The notes beneath the pieces were generated by a model. It worked only from the letters and a program-made list of their open reading frames with translations. It had not been told where the DNA came from and ran no database searches. This document shows, one piece after another, positions 1 to 6,482 of a DNA stretch of 42,463 nt. Every line of letters begins with the position of its first letter. Position 1 is the stretch's first letter. The stretch comes from Colwellia sp. 39_35_sub15_T18 (lineage in GTDB: Bacteria; Pseudomonadota; Gammaproteobacteria; Enterobacterales; Alteromonadaceae): assembly GCA_002162675.1 (NCBI GenBank), contig MAAE01000043.1, forward strand, positions 1-42,463, read 5' to 3'. The translations under genes were made by a program, and so were the position numbers.

Positions 1-1
1 A

Positions 2-116
2 GTATTATGTTTATTCATGCTCTGCTTTTGGGATAGATAGTGGTTTGGCGATTACTATCAGATCAAATTCAGAGCATGAATTCAATTGTTTTATTCCTTA
101 AGATCCAACCTATGAA
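2..116 (-). repeat. 115-bp terminal inverted repeat, left copy (probable IS edge)
   Basis: Bases 2-116 are the exact reverse complement of 42349-42463; identity stops at both sides (117 versus 42348, and base 1 has no counterpart). Read inward from the chromosome on the minus strand, the repeat contains a 12-bp inverted repeat (13-24 and 70-81) and, near its far edge, an ATG that opens MNKHN. That start resembles IS4-family transposases, but this is a weak inference from five residues. The simplest reading is that the contig stops inside a multicopy insertion sequence. The other end of the element is not in the window. Confidence 0.75.
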
Positions 117-618
117 TGCTCGCTAACCATTCTGTAAATGCAGGCTTCACAGCGTCTAATAACAAGGAGTTTGCTCGCTCTTGTTCTCCTAATTTTATTG
201 CTGAAATAACGCTGTTAACCAAAGGCATCGTTTGCTCTTCTACGCCTTTAATCTTATTTAAAATCACTATTTCCTCAGTCATTGAATTATTCATCATGAG
301 TCTATCAAGCGGTATTCTAGAGTCATTATAAAAAGTTTCTAAACGCTCAATATCTTGTAGAGTATCTTCAAGTTCATTCGCATCTTTAATCAACACTACA
401 TCACGGATAGCAATGGCTCGGTCATGAACACTGCCACGAAAATTAATGGCATAGCGCTGCTTCGCTGAATTTTTATCGGTAATTATTGTCATTGATTCAT
501 TAATAGTATCAACGCTACTTATTCCTACTATAGTGATAACTATCATCATAATAAGCACAATGCTAAAACCAATAATTAAACGGGCTTGTACTGTAGTACG
601 CGTGAAAAAACCAAACAT
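111..618 (-). pseudogene. Methyl-accepting chemotaxis protein, N-terminal fragment cut by the terminal repeat
   Basis: About 168 residues of a chemoreceptor remain, where a whole one has roughly 540. After a short positive N-terminus comes a hydrophobic segment (about residues 15-35 from the chosen start, LIIGFSIVLIMMIVITIVGI). A periplasmic helical region typical of the four-helix-bundle MCP sensor domain follows (VHDRAIAIRDVVL, then polar helices). The second membrane segment, HAMP and signalling domains are missing. The gene runs into the terminal repeat near base 116, and the frame then meets a stop inside the repeat at 91-93. An upstream ATG at 648 is possible, but GAGGT lies 5 bases before the ATG at 618, which I prefer. 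I infer insertional inactivation; the rest of the gene is outside the window. Confidence 0.75.
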
Positions 619-781
619 AAATGACCTCAGATAGAGTAAGTATTCCATGAAAATGAAATTATATGGATAGGATAGTAAAGTGTTACTAGAAGACCGAGGT
701 TAACCAAAGAATATTTCAATAAATATGAGTTAAAACATAGCCATATATTGAGGCTTTATTTGCACATTGATGATTTACATT

Positions 782-797
782 CAGATTCAGATTCAGA
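782..797. repeat. Short tandem repeat of ATTCAG
   Basis: Three near-perfect copies of the hexamer lie in the gap downstream of the DoxX gene. I see nothing else in 649-820. Confidence 0.6.
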
Positions 798-825
798 CTG
801 AGAATAAGTAAAGGTATAGCCTTAC

Positions 826-849
826 AAGCTATCACGCTTTTGATAGCTT
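826..849 (-). terminator. Stem-loop over the doxX stop codon
   Basis: A perfect 9-bp stem (AAGCTATCA / TGATAGCTT) with a 6-base loop spans the end of the DoxX gene, including its TGA. There is no clear U-run after it on the minus strand. It may be an mRNA-stabilising 3' hairpin rather than a classical terminator. Confidence 0.4.
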
Positions 850-1311
850 GATATTGAATAACTGCCCTTCAATGACACGATCAAAGGCAAAACGCCCGCC
901 ACTGAAAATGACAATTTGAGCCAGTAATGTTCCCCATAAAATATGCTCAGCGTAAGCTGCTGCTGCAATATCTTCTAGGCTGATAACGGCAACGATATTG
1001 ACAAAAAACAAACCAAGTGCCGCAAAACGACTTGTTAAACCTGCCATTAATAATAACGGTAAAATTATTTCAGCGGCTGTGCCTAAATAAGCAGCTAACT
1101 CATAAGGTAATAACGGCACCTGATACTCTTCTTCAAATAAAAATAAGGTACTATCCCAGTCTCTAAGTTTAGTTAGACCTGACGAGAAAAACGCCCAGCC
1201 AACGTAAAATCTCGCCACTAATAAAGCCGTTGGTTCTAACATACTCACTTTACAAGCAATGCTGCGATAAAATTGGCTAATTGATAACAATAAGTGCTTT
1301 AAGATGTTCAT
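832..1311 (-). CDS. DoxX-family membrane protein, last gene of the bufferin cluster
   Basis: A 159-residue inner-membrane protein with four predicted hydrophobic segments (about residues 27-46, 72-92, 95-112 and 122-140). It has the DoxX N-terminal pattern LLVARFYVGWAFFSSGLTKL. DoxX proteins are small four-helix membrane proteins, some linked to quinone or thiol redox; their biochemical role here is unknown. The gene overlaps the preceding DUF2063 gene by 4 bases (ATGA), implying translational coupling, and AAGGA precedes its ATG. A DoxX gene is a regular companion of DUF2282/DUF692/DUF2063 operons (for example the Caulobacter gig operon), so I assign it to this system. Its job, perhaps redox or export, is inference. 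Confidence 0.85.
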   Translation of the reverse strand: MNILKHLLLSISQFYRSIACKVSMLEPTALLVARFYVGWAFFSSGLTKLRDWDSTLFLFEEEYQVPLLPYELAAYLGTAAEIILPLLLMAGLTSRFAALGLFFVNIVAVISLEDIAAAAYAEHILWGTLLAQIVIFSGGRFAFDRVIEGQLFNIKLSKA

Positions 1312-2096
1312 GGTTTATCCTTACTAAAATAATAAATTAAATTACGTTCTATCGCTGCAATCAGCCATTTTTCAAATACAAAGTCATGATCACTACTCAC
1401 CATATCAAGTGCCTGAGCAAGTGTTGACCCAGACATTAAACAATGCATAAAATTTCCTTCACTAGCAGATAATCTAGTGACCTGTGGCTGAAACTCAGGC
1501 CGGTAAATCATTGTCCAGTGCTCTTTTGGTATTGATAACAAGGCTGTTTGCGCCTTTTTCATCGCTCCTTTACGTTGTATTTCGTCACTATGATGGTGAG
1601 CCTGTAAAATTTCAGTTATAGGATATTGACTGCTAATTACTTTCACATTTTGATTAAATATCACCGTAATATACTCTGGCTCACTATCACTAAGCAGCTG
1701 TAATGATGGCCGTTCAAAAGTTTGATCTTTACCATGTAATCCACAGTGAATATGCCAATCTAGCGCGGCACAATCAGGTAAGTAGGGATAATCTTCACTA
1801 ATTTCATGGTTTGATAAAAAAGTAGTAAATGTTTCTCCCCACTGCCCCCAATCACCTTGAGAGGGAGGAGATGATCGCAAGAATTGATGTACAAGGCTTG
1901 CACTGATATCGCTATCAAGTAACTCAAAAATTGTTGGAAAACTAATACTTAATGCGCGTTGAGCATTCGCTAATAAGTTTCGTTGATAGATGTTAATACC
2001 CTGAGCGTCAAAGCCGTTTTGCTGCAATACTGAAGGTTCTTCATCCCAAATTGCTGCTAACAAGCGTTGTTGTTCATTACTGAATAGCGCACGCAT
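1308..2096 (-). CDS. DUF2063 / HvfC-type partner of the MNIO enzyme (BufC-like)
   Basis: A 262-residue protein with the DUF2063 N-terminal region (about residues 8-100; INIYQRNLLANAQRALSISFP and later GDWGQWGETF) and a less conserved C-terminal half. In characterised MNIO systems the DUF2063 or equivalent partner binds the precursor peptide and delivers it to the DUF692 enzyme. The older name, putative DNA-binding domain, is not supported by any helix-turn-helix I can see. AAGGAG lies 5 bases before the ATG. The gene overlaps the end of the DUF692 gene by 20 bases and the DoxX start by 4. Confident of the family; the role is from established work on HvfC/BufC. Confidence 0.9.
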   Translation of the reverse strand: MRALFSNEQQRLLAAIWDEEPSVLQQNGFDAQGINIYQRNLLANAQRALSISFPTIFELLDSDISASLVHQFLRSSPPSQGDWGQWGETFTTFLSNHEISEDYPYLPDCAALDWHIHCGLHGKDQTFERPSLQLLSDSEPEYITVIFNQNVKVISSQYPITEILQAHHHSDEIQRKGAMKKAQTALLSIPKEHWTMIYRPEFQPQVTRLSASEGNFMHCLMSGSTLAQALDMVSSDHDFVFEKWLIAAIERNLIYYFSKDKP

Positions 2097-2964
2097 AGCT
2101 ACTCCTTGTTAATATGGCATCAGCGATATCACGCGCTTTTTGTGCTTCGTTAATAAGTACTGGCCATTCGGGTAAGTCACTATCCCATTCAATTAATGTT
2201 GGCACCGCGCCAAAACGCTTGATCGCTTGTTGATAACCTTGCCAAACTTCATCAGAAACAGGACATGCATGATCATCAACGACAAGCTCTCCTGCCTGAG
2301 GCTTACTGCAACCAGCTAAATGAATTTGTGCCACACTCGTTACAGGAAGAGCATTAATATAATCAGTCACCGACTTGGTAATATTTCCATCTTCAAAATT
2401 GATACTATTAACCGCAATATTATTAATATCTAATAATATTTTTGCCCCCGTATGCTGACAAAGTTTTGCTAAAAACTCCGCTTCAGACAAGTAACTTTCG
2501 TCAAACTTCACATAAGCAGAGACATTTTCAATAACTAAGTGCCGCCCTAAAAATGACTGAACTTTATCGACTTGTTCACACATCACTTTTAAATTCTCAT
2601 AAGTATGAGCAATAGGTAATAAATCACCGCTATGTATAAGTTGGCCTTGTTGCTGCCCCCAAGTAAAGCATGCGTGTTCAGACATTAAAAAGGGGTCAAT
2701 ATTTTCCGTTAACTTCTTCAAACGACTTAAATATGACTTTGGGATATCAAATAAAGAACCAAGCCCCATAGACGTTGAATGTAAACTAACCAGGTATTGC
2801 TCTCTAACTTGGTTAAGTACAGAGAGTGCAGCACCTCCCTCTCCAAAAAAATTTTCAGAATGTACTTCAATAAAGTCCACCTGCTTAGGCGAAGTTAATA
2901 TGTCAGTAAAGTGTGCATGTCTTAATCCAACGCCTATTAATACATCATTATTTTTTACCAACAT
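2077..2964 (-). CDS. DUF692 multinuclear non-heme iron oxidative enzyme (MNIO, BufB-like)
   Basis: About 295 residues forming a TIM-barrel DUF692 enzyme. Motifs in order: GVGLRHAHF near the N-terminus, VHSENFF, LHSTSMGLGS, SEHACFT, IENVSAY, LLDINNIAVNS, QIHLAGC, VDDHA and LIEWDSDLP. These supply the His, Glu, Asp and Asn side chains that hold the iron centre in this family. MNIO enzymes oxidise cysteine in precursor peptides; in bufferins the product is reported to be a sulfur-containing heterocycle that binds copper. The likely substrate is encoded just upstream, with a gap of a few bases. An ATG at 2970 is also in frame, but AGAGG is 7 bases from the ATG at 2964 and abuts the earlier one, so I chose 2964. 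Confidence 0.92.
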   Translation of the reverse strand: MLVKNNDVLIGVGLRHAHFTDILTSPKQVDFIEVHSENFFGEGGAALSVLNQVREQYLVSLHSTSMGLGSLFDIPKSYLSRLKKLTENIDPFLMSEHACFTWGQQQGQLIHSGDLLPIAHTYENLKVMCEQVDKVQSFLGRHLVIENVSAYVKFDESYLSEAEFLAKLCQHTGAKILLDINNIAVNSINFEDGNITKSVTDYINALPVTSVAQIHLAGCSKPQAGELVVDDHACPVSDEVWQGYQQAIKRFGAVPTLIEWDSDLPEWPVLINEAQKARDIADAILTRSSYACAIQ

Positions 2965-2974
2965 ATTCATACCT

Positions 2975-3259
2975 CTATGTACTTTTGTTAGCTTTATATA
3001 GCTTTTTAGCCTCTTTCTTTGACAAGCCCCCCAGCGTTGAGCAAGTGCCTTTTTTTACTAATTTCCATTCGCCTTTGTCGTTGTCAATACTTGACTGGCC
3101 TGCGCATGAATGCGTGCCAGCTAAATTTGCACAGTCATTTTGAGCAGCTTCGGCCACACCATAACATTTCTCTTTTTTACTACCCGCCTCTGCTGGTGCA
3201 ACAACACCGGTAGAGATCACGGCGGCTAATGCGGCACTAACTAGTAGTTTATTATTCAT
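2975..3259 (-). CDS. DUF2282 bufferin-type precursor peptide with Sec signal (BufA1-like)
   Basis: A 94-residue secreted peptide. Residues 1-25 are a Sec signal peptide ending AEA. The mature part carries four cysteines: C32 (EKCYG), C43 (QNDC), C52 (THSC) and C73 (KGTC). The spacing and the KCYGVAEAAQNDC and HSCAGQSS patterns are those of DUF2282 proteins, now described as bufferins: periplasmic metallophores whose cysteines are modified by the adjacent MNIO enzyme and which sequester copper. The C-terminus is lysine-rich. GAGG lies 7 bases before the ATG. It stands directly ahead of the DUF692 gene, as expected for precursor and modifying enzyme. Which cysteines are modified cannot be read from the sequence. 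Confidence 0.9.
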   Translation of the reverse strand: MNNKLLVSAALAAVISTGVVAPAEAGSKKEKCYGVAEAAQNDCANLAGTHSCAGQSSIDNDKGEWKLVKKGTCSTLGGLSKKEAKKLYKANKST

Positions 3260-3288
3260 AATGAATCCTCTTGTTGTTGGCTAAGCAG

Positions 3289-3603
3289 CTATGTAAGCTG
3301 CTCTAACCATTGCATTAATTTTTGTGGCGGCATAACACCCACATGTTGCGAAATGATTTCGTCATTTTTAACGAGTACCATCGTTGGCACACTACGTATA
3401 CCATAATCAGCAGCATGACTTGGCGAATCATCAACATCGACTTTAATCGCATTAAAACGTTCTCTCATCATGTTTGATACTCCCTCAACAATGGGACTCA
3501 TTGACTTACAAGGACCACACCACGAAGCACTAAAAACTAATAATGAATATTCATGCTCGGATAACAGCTCGTCTATTGAATTGGCTGACGTTAGTTGTTT
3601 CAT
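3289..3603 (-). CDS. Thioredoxin-like protein (WCGPCK), cytoplasmic
   Basis: A 104-residue single-domain thioredoxin. The active site WCGPCK is at residues 28-33 and the cis-proline loop SVPTM is present; no signal peptide is visible, so it should act in the cytoplasm. GAGG is 7 bases upstream of the ATG. It sits 29 bases ahead of the bufferin precursor and 25 bases behind the YHS gene, all on one strand, which suggests co-transcription. A reasonable inference is that it keeps precursor-peptide cysteines reduced before modification, or deals with disulfide stress. It could equally be a general thioredoxin carried in the operon. Confidence 0.88.
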   Translation of the reverse strand: MKQLTSANSIDELLSEHEYSLLVFSASWCGPCKSMSPIVEGVSNMMRERFNAIKVDVDDSPSHAADYGIRSVPTMVLVKNDEIISQHVGVMPPQKLMQWLEQLT

Positions 3604-3628
3604 GATAAAACCTCACTAGAGTTAAGTA

Positions 3629-4114
3629 TTATTGGTAAACTTTTTCGATTTGCGTTTCAGTTAACCCTTTAATATCTGTCCAGTTAACTTGAGCAGCATT
3701 AATGTAGCCAGGAATGTCAGTTGACCATTTCTTTTGTACGGCTTTGTTTAAGTTTAGATATAATTTATCTCCACGAATATGCCAAGCAGTAGGATCAGTA
3801 TCTAACTTTTTATTTAAAGCGACACCCATTGCGCAGAAACCACCGTATTGTGGTGCATACTTACTTGGTTCAGATTTAAATAGGTCACGATTTTCAGCAC
3901 TTGAAAACTGATAAATAGCGCCATCATAAGCAGTGGTAAATTCATTAGATCCTTTGGTTGGCATGCCTTTGGTAAAATAAGAAACTGTATCGTAGCCTTT
4001 AATTGCTATGTCATTACCGTTAGCATTTACTTCTATATTTGCAGCAAAACTTAGGCTGCTTAATAATAATGCAGAAGTCGCGAATGTTGATTTTACCAAG
4101 GTTGAAAATTTCAT
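3629..4114 (-). CDS. Secreted YHS-domain protein
   Basis: About 161 residues: a signal peptide (about residues 1-25, ending LSFAA) followed by one YHS-type domain. The domain runs from IKGYDTVSYFTKG through AIYQFSSAENRDLFKSEP and SKYAPQYGGFCAMGVA to LYLNLNKAVQKKW. One cysteine, in GGFCAMG, is in the usual YHS position. YHS domains occur in proteins handling copper and other metals, including some metal ATPases, so a periplasmic metal-related role fits the cluster; this is inference. An in-frame ATG at 4135 exists, but GGAG 7 bases before the ATG at 4114 and the better signal peptide favour the shorter form. It is the first gene of the minus-strand cluster. Confidence 0.83.
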   Translation of the reverse strand: MKFSTLVKSTFATSALLLSSLSFAANIEVNANGNDIAIKGYDTVSYFTKGMPTKGSNEFTTAYDGAIYQFSSAENRDLFKSEPSKYAPQYGGFCAMGVALNKKLDTDPTAWHIRGDKLYLNLNKAVQKKWSTDIPGYINAAQVNWTDIKGLTETQIEKVYQ

Positions 4115-4211
4115 TTTGTTGCTCCAGTCTTTCATGTTAAAAATTTAATAGTTAATAAGGATTTTTCCTTGGTTGATAATATAAGTCTTTAAATTAACTA
4201 AAAGGGATGAC

Positions 4212-4239
4212 ATAGTCCTAACTTTGAACCCAATCGTCC
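4212..4239. promoter_or_regulatory. Candidate AraC-type operator: direct repeat 21 bp apart
   Basis: In the divergent gap (4115-4263), ATAGTCC at 4212-4218 and ATCGTCC at 4233-4239 form a direct repeat. The centre-to-centre distance is 21 bp, two helical turns, the usual geometry for an AraC-family dimer site. It lies just ahead of the regulator gene and could control both directions. This is a pattern observation only. Confidence 0.35.
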
Positions 4240-4263
4240 AAAACAATCAAGAATGAGAAAAAA

Positions 4264-5097
4264 ATGGATCAGCTATCAGTTATTCTTCAACGCTTTTCGA
4301 TTAATGCCGAAATATTTTTCACTGGCAATATATGCGGTATAGCTAGTTTTAATAAAACGCCAAATCAGGGGCATTTGCACTTGCTACGTAGTGGTGAGTT
4401 AACGGTGATTGATGAACAGGGGCATGCCCAAATAGTCAATGAACCCACGGTGATGTTTTTTCCAACACCACATAATCATCGTCTTATTGGCAGCGAAGAA
4501 AACCCGCCTGAATTGGTCTGCGCTAATATTGTTTATAATGAAAATACGTCGAACCCCATTGCCGAAGCATTGCCTGCATTGCTCTGCTTTAAGCTCAGTG
4601 ATTGTCAAAAGCTCAAGCAGACAGCACAATGGTTATTTGAGGAAGCGTTTCACCAACAATGTGGCCGACAACCAATGATTAACTCACTGACCAATATTTT
4701 TATTATTCATGTGTTACGCCATGTGCTGAATAACGGCATAATGCAACATGGTCTGCTCGCTGGGTTAGCACACCCGCAAGTATCTAAGGTTTTACTTGCC
4801 ATTCATGAAGCGCCAGAGCGGCATTGGAGTTTAGAGGAAATGGCTGAACTTGCATTAATGTCCCGCTCAAAATTCGCCGACTTGTTTAAACGTACTGTTG
4901 GTCAAAGCCCTGGCGACTATGTGATTGATTGGCGTATTGTTGTAGCTAAAGACTTATTACAACAAGACAAGCCTGTTGCATTAGTGGCTAATGCCGTTGG
5001 TTATGAAAATGGCTCGGCACTTGCGCGAGTATTTCGAAAAAAGCTAGGTATATCCCCTAAAAAGTGGCTTGAGAACCTTATTAACCACTCTAAGTAA
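4264..5097 (+). CDS. AraC-family regulator with cupin sensor, RclR-like
   Basis: 277 residues. The N-terminal cupin-type sensor (about 20-100; LHLLRSGELTVID and VMFFPTPHNHRL) is followed by a linker helix region and a C-terminal AraC DNA-binding domain (about 180-275) with both helix-turn-helix units (LEEMAELALMSRSKFADLFK and VALVANAVGYENGSALARVF). The order and length match E. coli RclR, the hypochlorite-responsive activator, whose redox cysteines lie near residues 21 and 89. Here cysteines are found at 24 (GNICG) and 86 (LVCAN). I infer thiol-based sensing of oxidant or copper. It is divergent from the bufferin cluster, with a 149-bp shared gap, so it is the likely regulator. The inducer is unknown. 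Confidence 0.88.
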   Translation: MDQLSVILQRFSINAEIFFTGNICGIASFNKTPNQGHLHLLRSGELTVIDEQGHAQIVNEPTVMFFPTPHNHRLIGSEENPPELVCANIVYNENTSNPIAEALPALLCFKLSDCQKLKQTAQWLFEEAFHQQCGRQPMINSLTNIFIIHVLRHVLNNGIMQHGLLAGLAHPQVSKVLLAIHEAPERHWSLEEMAELALMSRSKFADLFKRTVGQSPGDYVIDWRIVVAKDLLQQDKPVALVANAVGYENGSALARVFRKKLGISPKKWLENLINHSK

Positions 5098-5264
5098 GTT
5101 TATGATTGCCAAGCTTTATACCAAGTTATGCACGTTGATTTAGTGAGCAACTTTTAACATGAAACTTATCTCTGTCGTTATATAAACAAAAAGTATTTCA
5201 ATGAAAGAAACAACTCAGTTCAGCTAGACTTATTTTAAAACTAGGCTGCTTGCGGCCAAGATAT

Positions 5265-5942
5265 TTATTGGGATATGGGTGCCTGAAAATCTTCGGTTTC
5301 AAAATATAAAGGCTTCATCGTGCCACAATTTAGAAATTTATATTGAAGTTCAGTTTCTTTGGGTACTGGCGATGAGGTGCGAAAGCGCCCTAAACAGCTG
5401 GCTTCTAAATCAACACCCAATATATGATCAAAGCTAGGTGCCTGCTGAATTCTATGAATATAAATTTTATAATTTTTTCTTAATGAAACGACATCGTATT
5501 CTTGTTTAGTACTTGAAGGCTTAATGTCATCAAAAGGTCGAACATACATTTGCTTATCAAAAGACAATGGTAGGTTTTTATAAACTAACATACCTCCACG
5601 TTCAAAATGCCCTGAATATAAATCAGCCTGTATGACCATTTTTTCTCCACGCATTAAACGTTGTAAATTAAATGCTTCAGGCTTAATAGTAATGAGTTGA
5701 CTATCTCTGACCGCTTGCAATACCGCTAAATCATTATTATCTAATTTATATAGTAGCTGAACGTTATGAGGCTTTCTATAAAGCGGTAAATGGGACGCAT
5801 AAATGCTGGAGCCCTGAGTGAATAAAACCATACCATGAACACCCATATACGCGGGGTCTAATGGCGGTAACTTTTTGACTTCATCCTCAGCAAAACTCAC
5901 TTGACTTAATAAAAATAAAATACCAAATAACACTTTTTTCAT
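5265..5942 (-). CDS. Unrecognised secreted protein, 225 residues
   Basis: A signal peptide (MKKVLFGILFLLSQVSFA) is followed by a mature region of about 205 residues without membrane segments. A striking stretch runs YMGVHGMVLFTQGSSIYASH then LPLYRKPHNVQLLYKL, rich in His and Met. Two cysteines occur near the C-terminus (ASCLG and LNCGT), a possible disulfide pair. I do not recognise the family. The frame opens at a TTG (5948), but the ATG at 5942 with GAGA 8 bases upstream is a better start. It is convergent with the RclR-like regulator. A periplasmic role, perhaps metal-related given the His/Met motif, is only a guess. Confidence 0.7.
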   Translation of the reverse strand: MKKVLFGILFLLSQVSFAEDEVKKLPPLDPAYMGVHGMVLFTQGSSIYASHLPLYRKPHNVQLLYKLDNNDLAVLQAVRDSQLITIKPEAFNLQRLMRGEKMVIQADLYSGHFERGGMLVYKNLPLSFDKQMYVRPFDDIKPSSTKQEYDVVSLRKNYKIYIHRIQQAPSFDHILGVDLEASCLGRFRTSSPVPKETELQYKFLNCGTMKPLYFETEDFQAPISQ

Positions 5943-6174
5943 AAACAAATTCTCACTATATATAGGTTGAAGATACTTTCAACAACCAAAACTTTAGATT
6001 AGATTTTAGTATTATAGTTGCTTTTTTCAAGCAACAAAATCCTATGTAATAATATTTTAAATTTATTTGTAACTATTCACCAAGGTAAATTATTTTCAAA
6101 AGGATCTTCTTTAACTATTGACCGATCCCGCCAGTATGCCAAGCTAAGGCTATTACCTAATCGCCTTAGCTTCA

Positions 6175-6482
6175 ATGAATTTAAACAGCATCAACATCAC
6201 TGAAATAGTTGAGCAAACCAAAGCTCAGTTACAAGAGGATAAAAGCCTCACGCCCACATTGAAGATATCTATTGAACTTATTCTGGTTGTCGTTGTTATG
6301 CTGGCAAGTAAATTAGGGCTTAACGGTAACAAGAGCAGTGTCCCACCATCAAAAGATATTAACCGAAAAAACAAGCAAAAGATAAATCAGACAAATTAAC
6401 AGGTGGGTAAAAAGGTCGTATTGGTAAATACGCTAACTCAAACAGAAACGCCCGATGAAGTACAAGTCATTTTGGTTATTGT
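6175..6482 (+). pseudogene. IS66-family transposase (TnpC) N-terminal remnant
   Basis: The open frame 6175-6399 begins MNLNSINITEIVEQ and includes the IS66 TnpC pattern LGLNGNKSSVPPSKD-NRK, equivalent to the common NSSKPPSSD segment. After a frameshift near 6375 the next frames give DKSDKLTGG, stop, KGRIGK, and then after a further shift TLTQTETPDEVQVI. These correspond to the GGQKGHxG...PDE region of full-length transposases. At least two frameshifts and one nonsense codon are present and the catalytic part is gone. It abuts the stop codon of the GGDEF/EAL gene at 6483. Seen in sequence; the family is assigned by recalled motifs. Confidence 0.75.

Noticed and set aside
1308..2096. DUF2063 protein as a DNA-binding regulator
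   Set aside because: The old domain name says so, but no helix-turn-helix is visible, and its place next to the DUF692 enzyme and peptide fits the HvfC/BufC partner role.
6018..6203. 61-residue frame upstream of the IS66 remnant
   Set aside because: No ribosome site or recognisable motif, and it ends inside the transposase remnant in another frame.
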